The position numbers and the translations under genes are program-made. A stretch of 64,000 bases of DNA from assembly GCA_013115135.1 (NCBI GenBank), contig JABANP010000004.1:372001-436000 (forward strand). Direction: 5' to 3'. This DNA is from Perkinsus olseni (lineage: Eukaryota; Perkinsozoa; Perkinsida; Perkinsidae). Below, in pieces: positions 13,065-23,924 of the stretch; position 1 is the first letter of the stretch, and every line of letters starts with the position of its first letter. The notes under the pieces are model-generated. The model did no database searches and was not told the origin of the DNA. It saw only the letters and a list, made by a program, of their open reading frames with translations.

Positions 13065-16000
13065 TTACAATTCAACGAACGGCGGAGATGAACCCTGTCG
13101 TAGCTGTAATGATGTTGTCGTTGAAGTTGGATGATGATGATGATATTCTTCTTCCATCACTGGTTCCAATGGTGGTGGCGGTGTTGATGATGGTGGTGGA
13201 GAAGACATCATGAATCCACCAATACTTGTGCCCCCATCATTGTGCATGAGCCCTAAGCCTATACTCTTCGTGTTGTTGTTGTTGTTGTTGTTGAGTCCGG
13301 AGTGTCGTTGTTGTGGTCTGGTGATCATAATACTGACATAGCCGTATTATTCGATTGCTTATTATTACCTTATTGCGGTTGGTACTCTTACAACAGGAGG
13401 CGGCATGCCAATGTTGCTGCTGTTGTTGTGATGATGATTATTGAGTGCTCGTAAGCTTGCTTCTGCTTCCTCTTGTTGTTTTGCATATTGATTATGATGA
13501 TGATGACGGATAGTACTACCATTGATATGAATAATGTTATGATTATTGGGATGATGATGATGATGATGATGATCTCAAGGTGATCCTTGATTGGAGGATG
13601 ATATTCCTCTAATACGAATAGGAAGAGTTGCGATGCATCGGTAGTCTCACCTCCCGTATAATGACGATAATGATGATGATGACGATGGGGAGTTCTTCTG
13701 AGAGGAGTACAATCGAATAATAATAGTGGTGGTAATGATGATGATCATCATTACCGGTGATGGTGCAGGAATGCAGGGTACTCCTCCTGCTGCTGAAGCA
13801 GCAACAGAAGCAGCAGCGACTGGTGATGGTACTAGGGAGGAGGGTGGAGGGAACATAGACGGGTATCTAACACATCGGGTATTAACATGATGATGATGCT
13901 GATCATAACGTAGTGTAATGATACTGGACTACCATCATCCTTACTCTTCTTGTTGTTGTTGGTGAATGGGAGATGACAATATACCATTCGATTGTTGTCG
14001 TCCGAACATTCTTTGTTGTTGTCATCAACGCTCTCCCGTTACCCATTCGTCTTCTGCTGTATCCTCCCTTCCCCCATTGTGGTAGTAGCTGGTCGACATG
14101 CTCATAAACATGATCATCAATAAATTCGCCGCCATCACCACCATCACCGTCGAAGGGGTATTGAGTGTTATTGATATGGTCATCAGAATTGCGTTTAGTT
14201 ATTATTCGTGACCATAAGTTCAGTCTAGTCCTGAGGAATGAGGCCGCCTCTGCTGCTGCTGTTGCCGATGATGACGCTGCTGCTGCTGCTGCTGCTGCTG
14301 CTGCCTCTCCTTCTTGGGAGGTATTATCATTCTGAATAATGATAACATCTGTTGAGATACATTATCATCAACTAGTACGTCTGATGTTGTTGTTGTTATT
14401 TTCTCACAGTAGTGTTGAGCAAGTAGTGTGAGGATATGATGGCATGTCGATGATGATGCTGAATAAGTATATAATGTTAATAATGCATCTGTCAGAGTTC
14501 CCTCCTCGGTGCCAGATAGCATACCTGAAGAGTAGGAGGAGGAGGAGGACTCGAAGTATGATTATTATTTAATAATGATAGTGATGTCGATGTTGATAAT
14601 GATGATGATGATGATGATGATGATGTTGATTATGACCTTTATCAGTGAGATGCGTGATAGCATTAGAAAGGACATATAATGCACCATTAGGTGTTAGAGA
14701 CATCCACTTGAGAAGATATAACCGACGCTCCTGAGTATCATAATTACGGTAATAATATGGACTATCATCATGATGATAATGATGGTCATCATTACTACCT
14801 CATTCACATTAGCACCATGATTTATTGATAGGAAACAATTGCATAAATAGGGAAAGCTGGTATGATGATGATGATGAGCGTTCTTGCTGTTCTTGTTGGT
14901 AGAAGTAGGAGTAGTAGTAGGGGGTAGTATCATGTCCAATACATTGATAACCTGATATGAAGAGCTGAGCAGTATTACATATGCGTGGTGAATATCTATC
15001 ACTGCTGCTGCTGCTGTTGCTGTTGTTATGATCAGTAGTATGATGATGATTATCATCACCTCTGTTTGTGTCATAATGCCATCATCCATCAAGTTGATAA
15101 TAACATCGATTAAACGTTGTATCATCATCATTATTCTCATATCATCACAGTAGACATTCTCATCATGTGTCCGAGTTGTGCTCTCATTGTGACCGGTGTG
15201 ACCATGATGATGATGATGCTGTTGTAATAGGGTTGCAGCAGAAGTAGTGGCAGTAGTAGTAGTAGGATGATTATTATTATCATTATTACGACCACCACCA
15301 CGGTTGTTGTTGTTGTTGTTGTTGTTGATTACGTATGGTGATGATGTATTAGGTGCACGATGAACCTGATGATACATCGATGAAGTATTCGTATATCCTC
15401 CCCATACCCTTCCATGATGATGATGATTCATGATGGTAGTGGCAGTGGTAGCGGTATGGTCTGATATGATTCGGTGGTGATGGTAATTCAATGGTATTGG
15501 CGGCGAGGGCTCCCGAGACGGTGGGGCAGCACCAGCCTGTCCCCTCATCATCATCAAGTGGGGATATTCCTCATCATCATCGTTATCGTTATCTCCTACT
15601 TGTCCTCATTAGTATTGCTGTGGCTGCTGTGGCTATTACCGTGTAGCAGCAATCCTTCCGGTATCCCTCTATTACCCCTCGTTACAGTATTATTGTCATC
15701 GAGTGTAGATGTACTGCTGCTACTGGCTATACCACCACCGCCACTGAGATAATAACAACAACAATACCTACGAGAATACTCATCTTGTTATTATTATCAC
15801 GGTAATGCAGATGAGGCAGATAGCCTAGTAACAGAAGAATCTAATCCAAACAGCCATGGTCCCCCTTGGGCGGTATTATTATACTCTGGCGATGATGAGG
15901 TATCCATCATCATACTGCATCGGTTATTGTCGGAGGGGCATCCTGCAGCAGCAGCAGCAGCAGCAGGGTCATCATCATCATACTACTACTGGCTACTAAG

Positions 16001-16580
16001 CTACAGGGCTGCTTGTATGTAGAAGGAGTACATAGGGAGGGTACACTACTAGTCATTACCATCATGCTCGTGTATTCCTGTTGAAGCATAGTGAGCATCA
16101 TCACCGTCATTATTATCATCATGACCATCGTAACCATTCTCATCATGCTGCCCTGAATATACTCTCCTTCTTATCATGATAATATCTCCCAGTCGCGATG
16201 TCATCATCATCACCGTGACTAATACTACCTTGCTGCTGGTGCTGCTGGTGCTGCTGGTCTTGCGTCGTATGAGTACTGGTATTATCCGCTAGTGTTGTTG
16301 TTGTTGTTCTGATATGTGTTGATGCCATCCTCCCTCCTCTAACCTGATGGAGAGGAGCATGCATCGTAGCACGCTTCAATGATGATGATGGCGGCGGCGG
16401 CGGCGGCGGCATTAACAACAACAACAAGAAGACTATCGACCCTTCAGCGGTCTCAGCATCATCATCAGCATAATAATAATCCCAACATTGACAAGAGCAA
16501 ATACATAGCTGCATCAGCATCAGAAGAAACAGAAAAGGAGACACAACAAATGAAGGATCATCATCATTATCATCAGTCAA
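13065..16580 (-). CDS. Long low-complexity protein, unrecognised (multi-exon)
   Basis: I do not recognise this gene. Coding blocks on the minus strand include 16,143-16,400 (KRATMHAPLHQVRGGRMAS), about 15,800-15,960 (GGPWLFGLDSSVTRLSAS), 15,050-15,557 (RVWGGYTNTSSMYHQVHRA, then RLIDVIINLMDDGIMTQTE), 14,700-14,990 (YQVINVLDMILPPT and FPYLCNCFLSINHGANVNE), about 14,635-14,700 (LTPNGALYVLSNAITHL), 14,220-14,522 (TLTDALLTLYTYSAS), about 14,040-14,190, 13,650-13,860, 13,400-13,520 (QYAKQQEEAEASLRALNN) and a final exon ending at 13,065 (RQGSSPPFVEL). Between long Asn, His, Thr and Gln runs, the middle exons look alpha-helical and could be armadillo-like, but no family signature is secure. Start and exon borders are approximate. 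The repeats make this typical of its neighbours, not a transfer. Confidence 0.45.
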
Positions 16581-16689
16581 CTCTAGATGTAATGATCATC
16601 ATCATCATCCTCATTGTAGCTGCTTTTGTTATGGTGATAACGGTGCAGGCAGCAGCATGATATACCGTCGGTAGTAGTAGTAGGTATTA

Positions 16690-18700
16690 TTACATACTCC
16701 TTTTATACGTACGATCCAACATATAAGTAAGTAGAGCTCTTACACCATTATGGGGTATCTTATTGGCTATGATAGCATCTAATTCCTTCTTCGAGTTCTC
16801 TTCATAAGTGGCAAAGCGTGTTGCCATATCCAATGGAGCATTACGGTATATTGCTTTAACTCTGTTAACGTCATCAGGTGTCTTATCCTTCTTATTATAT
16901 AATGTATAAAGCTCATCCAGTATTCTATGTGATGCCTACCAACAACTGTGCTACTAATGGTGATGATAATAATGGTGATTACCTCAATATCATCTTCAGC
17001 ACCGGAGGCATCAGCCTCAGCTTCGGTCAATACGTCAATAGCAGTGCAATACAGCCATGATGCTTTACACTCCTCGATATCCGTGCCAACCTATCATCAT
17101 CACCATCATCATCATAGCCGTAGATAATGATGATTAGTATTGTCATTATTACCTTGCCCAGGACCTCAGGAGAGGCATAACAATCAAGGAAGTCATCCTG
17201 TGCTTGGAAATACACACCAAGTTTCAAGCATACCTACATGAGGGTTGCTAGTGATTCATGCTGCTGATGCTGCTGCTGCTGACTAAGACTGTTGTATTAC
17301 CTCCTTAATGACGGGTAAATATTGCTTAGCCTCTTTATCTCCACTCACTAATACCCCAACAGCTGCAGGCAAATAGTAGGTGTAGAATGCTGTCTTGTAA
17401 AGAGCTATCGTATTGAAACTGATAATATTATTATAAGTGTTGTTGTTGTTGTTGTTGAAGAGTAATAAACAACTACCGTAGCCATTCCTACCGTTCTATC
17501 TCTTTTTCCTCCCCTTTATTATTCTTCTTCTCCTGTAGTGCGGCTCCGCCGCCGCCGTTGACATCGAGATGTTGGCCTATGAGGGTACATTGTTCAATAT
17601 TAGCAAAAACCTCCATCACATCCATCAACCTGATGATGATGATGATCAACATGACAACAACAATGGGCAGCATCAGACGCCATCAGACGCCATCAGCAGC
17701 AGCAGCAGCAGCATCGTTAGTATCATTACCACTCCTTCTTGGAAGCAATCCTTCTTATCAATGGGAATATAGTAGAGTAAAGGAATACTCCATCATTAAT
17801 AGCATTGGAGACACCGACATCACTTCTTCTATACCTGTTATTAGTACCACAACATAGGGATACAATATAGTATTATAGGTATTACCAGCATGGTTTGCCC
17901 CTACGTGTAGTTGATGAATCCATTACATCATCCAGTGTTAGGAAATGACTCTAAGATGATGACAACTTGAAGAAGGGCAGCAGCAGCATAGTGGTGCGTA
18001 CTACTACTACTACCTGTAATATCTCAACACACCATGCCAATTTAAGTGCGATATCTCTATCATCTCCGCCATCATCATCATCATCATTAGTATCATGGAG
18101 TATATCAAAAGCAGCCACCAGACTTGTACCACGATTAAGTTTGCCACCATCCTAAGATATTGATCTAGCAGCAGCAGCAGTGGTTGTGGTGGTGGTTGTT
18201 GTTGCTACCTTAGTTGTGTAGTCTATGCAGGTATTAAAATAATTAATAATACTATGCTTGAGGGTATCCGATGATGATACTGTTAATCTATCGTTAACAT
18301 CAGCTAAGACATCATCTTTAAAAGAGGGAAATGCGTTTATAACATCTTCCCTCAGTTTAGCTGGATACAGTTCTGGAGAATGATGATGATGATGATACCC
18401 TCTAGTAGTAGCAGTAGACATTATTGTAGAGTTGATGGGTTGACAAGTAGGAACAGGAAGCAACGACCCTGTGTACTTCCTATTCAGTGCTAATCGCCGT
18501 AGTAGTACGACACCAGCAATAGTAGTAGTAGTATGATGATGATGATGAAGATACGAACAACATGATGGTCCATTGCCTAGTTTACTATTGTTGATTGTAA
18601 ATGGAGGAGTAGTTGAGTGATGGCAGCAGCAGCAGCTTCGATACCATAAAGGGTATTTATTCATAGTACAACAACAACAGCAGAAATATCTCCACATCAT
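16690..18700 (-). CDS. FDPS: Farnesyl diphosphate synthase (multi-exon)
   Basis: Exons read on the minus strand reconstruct a full trans-prenyltransferase. From the N-terminus: [20 protein letters not shown] (near 18,340), [17 protein letters not shown] (18,090-18,140), LAWCVEILQ (near 18,020), the first Asp-rich motif [20 protein letters not shown] (17,890-17,950), [19 protein letters not shown] (near 17,800), [11 protein letters not shown] (near 17,570), [19 protein letters not shown] (17,340-17,410), the second Asp-rich motif [13 protein letters not shown] (near 17,190), [14 protein letters not shown] (near 17,060), and the C-terminal exon ending at 16,690. It condenses IPP with DMAPP and GPP to make FPP. 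The first exon could start at 18,700, giving a long N-terminus that might target an organelle, or at 18,421 (MSTATTRG). Introns are short and triplet-rich. All substrate-binding motifs are present. Confidence 0.92.
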
Positions 18701-18877
18701 ACTGTTCCTAATCCTTCACGGTGATGATGATGATGAAGCCTCTGCTGCTGTTGCTGTTGCTGTAGTAATAATAATACAGATACTCGCAGGGGCCGTAAGT
18801 GGACTAATGATAACCCCCAGACTCGACAATATTATCGATGGGAAAGTGGTGGCATGATGATGATGATGATGATGATA

Positions 18878-19563
18878 TTAATAAACATATGTGCCGTATA
18901 CTACACCAACACACATTATCGTATCCTAAATAATGATAATAATCGTGATGATGATGATGATGTTAGTTTTATTATTATTACTGTAATATAAGTGTCAGTT
19001 GCCAGATTATCCATATTATTGTCCCATAAGCACTTGGATGATACTCTAATACCTTGACCATTATATTCAGCAATAATAACCTGATATGACAGTACTACTA
19101 TTATTTATCCTCTATCATTAGTACTCCCACCTCTACTAGTATCTTATATCGTGGTATATTGAGATCAGCTATCCTATCTTTAATATCATTAGATATTGCT
19201 TCAGATAATGCAGTATATACTAATATGATGATGAATCATGCCAATTAATAGCGTCAAAAATACTGATCGTAATATTACCGTCAGGGTCGTAATGTGGGTA
19301 TTTATCTACTGCTGAATCTATCCTTTCTTTAATAATATTCCTCATAACATCCCGTATCATAGGTGGACGAAATCTAAGCAGTCGTAATAGGTAATACATG
19401 TAGTATTATAGATCGTCATCATCATCAGAGTACTACTACCACCACGCTACTACTTGGAAGTAGTAGCAGTATTATCATTCACTTCAATGCTAGATGCTGT
19501 ATTCAGCGTGTTGTGTTTGGACGTATGATGATGTTGAGTAGTAGTTGTAGGAGGGTTAGACAT
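18878..19563 (-). CDS. Tctex1-family dynein light chain (multi-exon)
   Basis: Minus-strand exons give a Tctex1 domain. A leader starts MSNPPTTTTQHHH (ATG at 19,563). Then come RLLRFRPPMIRDVMRNIIKE (near 19,370), ALSEAISNDIKDRIADLNIP (near 19,190) with RYKILVEVGVLM, AEYNGQGIRVSSKCLWDNN (near 19,060), and the end MCVGVVYGTYVY before the stop at 18,878-18,880. These match the core positions of Tctex1 light chains, which bind dynein intermediate chains and cargo in cytoplasmic or ciliary motors. A possible upstream exon (MASSIINGGYYY, ATG at 19,781) would lengthen the N-terminus. The length of about 165 residues is slightly above the usual 110-150 because of a His/Thr-rich leader. Whether it is a cytoplasmic or axonemal subtype cannot be decided here. 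Confidence 0.8.
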
Positions 19564-19852
19564 AGCTATAACACCGACTGTTATTATTACTGTTGCTATG
19601 ATATGGATAACAATAACACACCGTGTAGCCTACCAACAACAAAACACGGCGATGATGATGATGATGCTTATACAAAATTCTGTTTGATGATGATAAAACT
19701 CTGATAGGAATGTATGAAGTTGGCATCCCGGTGGTGATCATCATCATAATAATAACCACCATTAATGATAGATGACGCCATATCCTTCTTCCTTTGGCTG
19801 AGTGAATACAGAAACCTCTCATGATGACACCAACTCACTTACCAGCAGCAGT

Positions 19853-20974
19853 CTAGTTGGCACGTATATTTTTAATCATATCATGAGTTATAGCATCGAG
19901 ATTATCAAACCTTGGAGACCAACCCCAATCAGCTCTAGCATTGGTATCATCTAATGTAGCTGGCCATGATTCGGCAATACCTTGCCTGTAATCAGGTCTA
20001 CATGTCAATTGATAATCATTAATAAACTTTCTTATACTAATATATTGTTGATGTGGGGTAAACGAACATCCTGATACATTGTAGGTCCTACCTGACTTCA
20101 GATCTTCAGATTTAGTATCAAATAGGAACTTGATTGTACCATCAATAACATCATCAATATACAACATTGGCATCATACAATCTTCATTAACGAAACAGTT
20201 ATCATAATGTGGTGTAGCCATCGTCGATTGCTGATTGTTATTTAGTGCCCTAAAATATGCCTCAATAGCCCAATCTGTAGTACCACCACCAGGCGGTGAT
20301 TTCCAACTTATAATACCTGGATAACGTAATGATCGGAAATCAACACCACGATTTCTATAATACCAATCACCCAACAATTCAGCATACACTTTACCAATAC
20401 CATATAAATATGTAGGCCTTTGTATTGTTACATCAGGGGTATTAAACCTAGGTGTAGTTGGACCAAACGCCCCAATACTAGATGGTATGAATACTTGTAT
20501 GTTGCCAAGACTTGATGCTACTTCTAATGCATTCTCAATACCCCTCATATTAATATTAATAGATTGTCTTGGGTTACGTTCACTAACAGCAGATAACATA
20601 GCTGCAAAATGTATAAGATGTGTTATACCATTATTGGTGGCAACTTTAATGAACTCGGATATGTTTTGAACATCAAGATGCTCGAATGGTCCTGTTCTAA
20701 CCCACTCTGCCTTTGAATCAATCGTCCTTGACGTACAGATAACATTATCATTACCAAACCTTTTACGTAAGTTAGCTGCCATCTCAGGTCCTAGTTGACC
20801 ATTAGTCCCAGTAATAAGTATACGAGGTGGAGTGGTCGCTGATGATGATGTAGTAGTAGTATTGACAACATTGGGAACAACTGCTCTTGTCGATAGATAC
20901 CTTATAGTACTACGACAACACCATAGCGGTGGGCAGCCTCCCAACGATCTAGTAATCATCATTACCACCAACAA
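19853..20974 (-). CDS. TDH: L-threonine 3-dehydrogenase, SDR type, mitochondrial
   Basis: An uninterrupted 373-residue ORF. After about 45 residues of Arg/Ser/Thr-rich leader (RSLGGCPPLWCCRSTIRYLS, presequence-like) comes the NAD-binding TGTNGQLG glycine motif. IHFAAMLSAVSE follows, then the catalytic Ser region IPSSIGAFGP, and YGIGKVYAELLGDWYY with the Tyr-x3-Lys pair. Substrate and family boxes are DFRSLRYPGIISW, PPGGGTTDWAIEAY, MPMLYIDDVIDGT, NVSGCSFTP and a C-terminal WPATLDDTNARADWGW. These identify the epimerase-like short-chain TDH, not the zinc alcohol-dehydrogenase-like bacterial type. The enzyme oxidises threonine to 2-amino-3-ketobutyrate, which KBL cleaves to glycine and acetyl-CoA in mitochondria. 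The ORF has no intron, unlike most neighbours. Confidence 0.95.
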   Translation of the reverse strand: MLVVMMITRSLGGCPPLWCCRSTIRYLSTRAVVPNVVNTTTTSSSATTPPRILITGTNGQLGPEMAANLRKRFGNDNVICTSRTIDSKAEWVRTGPFEHLDVQNISEFIKVATNNGITHLIHFAAMLSAVSERNPRQSININMRGIENALEVASSLGNIQVFIPSSIGAFGPTTPRFNTPDVTIQRPTYLYGIGKVYAELLGDWYYRNRGVDFRSLRYPGIISWKSPPGGGTTDWAIEAYFRALNNNQQSTMATPHYDNCFVNEDCMMPMLYIDDVIDGTIKFLFDTKSEDLKSGRTYNVSGCSFTPHQQYISIRKFINDYQLTCRPDYRQGIAESWPATLDDTNARADWGWSPRFDNLDAITHDMIKNIRAN

Positions 20975-21160
20975 GAGGGGAAAAAACTACCAAGGGAGCA
21001 GTAAGGGTGGCGACGCACTGTAATCAACAACAACCACCGCCAGCGTCACGTCCCCGCCGCCGCGTAGCTAATTATGGTCCCCGGTTCGATCCCGGCACAT
21101 TACTGTTTTCCGTGTACAAATCTCCATCTTCAAGGTTTTTCTTATCATTATAAGATCACG

Positions 21161-23711
21161 ATGGTGGTAGTAACTTCGTTTTGGAGGCTCTCGGCCGCCG
21201 CGGCGGCAGGTCGGACTGGGTGCTGCTCCTCTTCATCATCATTACTACTACCATTAACCCAGGTCACTAGGCTACTACTGAATACACCCGATGATATGGT
21301 ATGTAGGGAGGTTATACGACTAGTGTACCATTTCAATTATGCACACTGTGCATTGAGTCTTAAGAGATTAACATCAATGGTGGTGGTATCAACTACTGGT
21401 AGTCATGGCAGTGGTAGTCATGGTCATCATACCAAGAGGGATATTGCTGTTAATATTGTATTGCAACATATTAATGAATTATTGAAAAGTAAGAGGTACC
21501 CTACTGGTCGAGAGGTGTCTGATATATTATGGGTCCTATATAATAATATGATGATGATAAATCATACCACATCTTCCGCTATAATCAATACCTTATTGAA
21601 GAATATGATGCCTCATATGATGTTGGATGCTCAGCCTAGGCATATTGCACGTATGCTGTGGATAGTTAGTAGATTGTCATCATCATCACTAGAAGGGCAG
21701 CACAGGGGCGAAGAGTCATCACCATCGCCGTCGTCGTCGTTGTCGTTATATAACGAGTATTGGCCGGTATTATGTTCCCATATTATAGCCAATAGAGAGA
21801 AGCTATTAAATGATGATGATAGACTGAAGACCATTACTGTTATACTGCAGGCTATTACATACAATAACGATCATCATTCCGACGACGACAACAACAACCA
21901 CGATGATGAGAAGGGTAAAAACGCAGGAGTTACATCATTATTGAATGATGAATTATTATCAACATTAAAAGCAATAATAGAAGATATTATACATAATACC
22001 CTACAGGAGAGTGATGACCGTGTATTTGTTATTGATGTTATTCGAGCTTATCACAAGACTGATATGAACCTTATTCGTGACATACTCAGCATATTCGATT
22101 TACGATTATTACTAGAGAGGGATTGGGAGGTAATAAGGGATATGCTGCTCCTATCATCTTGTGATGATTATCATGGTATGATATTTGAAGGCTTGGCTAT
22201 GAAGTGGATGATGGATGTGCATGATACTTGTGCATCCTATGGTGTATTAGCAGGTCTAGTGGGCCCCACTACTGCTACACCAGGCATACAGGCTATATGT
22301 ATGCGTAAACTACTACTACAACCAGAAGCAGTAACAGCTCATGGAGGGTCCATGATGATGATGGATCATCATCTACCACCTTTATATCCTGCATTACTAG
22401 CTGCATGCAGTAGATATTGTAATATGATTGATAGTGATATACTATACACAGGCGTTAAGTACATAGAGAGTACGCCGGTAACGAGCTTTGAATTGCATCA
22501 ATTAGCCAATAGTCTCGTAGCCTTCGCTAAGATTGGTGTATCATCTGAGAAATCTTTAAAACGATTTTCAGATCGTATGGTACACATATTGAAAGATATT
22601 CCTCCTCCTACTACTACTGCTAATATTACTAATCGCCGCGCCCACCGCCATCATCAGTATACTAACGCTACTAGCACTATTATTAAATGTCTTATAACGG
22701 CAGTACACGCCTTGGCCACTACTCAATATTATCATCCTCTGTTAACTAGTACGTTATTATCATCATTAACTGGTATTGACGAAGGTGGTGGTGATACTAC
22801 TAATATTAAGCTAACATCATCACAATATATTAGAATATTGTACTCGTTAGCAATAGCTGCTCCCGAGGATGTTGCTATCAATGCTTTTAATGATATAGGA
22901 AAAAGAATAGGGATACCACACTTTAGAGCACCTAAAGAGGGGGTATTGTATATGTGGATATGTGCAGTATTCAACGTACCTATCGATTATTCAAAACTAT
23001 CTCGTATAAGATGGTATGCCAACAACAACAACAGCAAGGAGGAGGGGGATACTAGAAATGATGATGAAGGAGGACGCAGCGGTAGCTGGTCCAGTAGCCC
23101 TACCTCAACAACAACAACAAGCCGAAGATCTACTGCGTTGAATGATGAATTATGTATGATGTTATACCATACTAACATCGCTATGAATATTCCTGCATAT
23201 GATAATGATATGATAATACCTAGGGATGTGTTGCAGACGGGCGAAGGAAGTATGTATTAATAGACTAGAGAGCACATCAAGATTGCGAGGTAGTGGTATA
23301 CAGGATAATATAATATCTAGTATAATTACCAACAACTCGAACAAGCATTATCATCATGAGAATGAAGTATTCCTGCCAGAATGTGGTATGATTGTTGATG
23401 CAGTAATATACCCTTCAACTGGTAGTGATGGTATTAGTCTTATTATGGAGGAAGATGGCGATGATGGTAAAAGTCAGAGAAGGAGAAGAAGTGCTGATGC
23501 TGCTGTTATAATCGAAGTTGACGGTCCCCATCATTTTTCAAGAAATATCGATAATATAAACGAGTACTGGCCCACGGGAGCATCGAGACTAAAATCTCGT
23601 ATTATTCGAGATATCCATTCTTATAAGCTGATTTCATTAAAGTCGTGGTTAGATGTTGATACACATGCTATCAACGCTCAACTACAACAATTACTACATC
23701 ATCATCGCTGA
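21161..23711 (+). CDS. RAP-domain organellar RNA-binding protein
   Basis: The long first ORF runs to 23,260 and contains leucine-rich helical segments such as REVIRLVYHFNYAHCAL, GREVSDILWVLYNN, PRHIARMLWIVSRLS and FELHQLANSLVAFAKIG. The reading continues in another frame to 23,711 with the RAP domain: ECGMIVDAVIYP, VIIEVDGPHHFSRN, RLKSRIIRDIHSYKLISLKS and a C-terminal helix. The frame change is best explained by a 75-nt GT-AG intron at about 23,161-23,235 (GTTATACC...GTTGCAG). I chose Met 21,161 because it opens a presequence-like leader (MVVVTSFWRLSAAAAAGR). The upstream in-frame Met at 21,074 lies in a T-arm-like sequence. Known role: RAP proteins bind mitochondrial or plastid RNA. The exact target is unknown. 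Confidence 0.85.
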
Positions 23712-23924
23712 TGGTCTAATGATGATTGGGAACATCCTTATGGATCCGCCCGTAGTAGTAGTATTACTCACGTTCTTAATTAATGCTGATGATGACAATG
23801 CTACCTGTAATGTTGTTCTTCATCATCATCATCGCTGAGAGTTTCTGCCAGTCTTCCTTATGCTCTGGTGTTTCAACTTCTCCACTACCTCCTCCTGCTG
23901 CTGTAGTAACCTCACTTGTCTCCA

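Noticed and set aside
14694..15560. A 287-residue minus ORF as a single protein with membrane segments
   Set aside because: The Ile/Met-rich stretches are translated (ATC/ATG)n introns. Only the parts between them look coding.
21060..21105. B-box-like GGTTCGATCC with GC-rich arm, suggesting a tRNA before the second RAP gene
   Set aside because: No T33-anticodon loop at the right distance, no D-arm and no acceptor pairing. A Tyr (GTA) tRNA with intron was tried and does not fold.
23161..23344. Minus-strand ORF opposite the RAP gene
   Set aside because: Shadow frame of the RAP exon junction; no domain.
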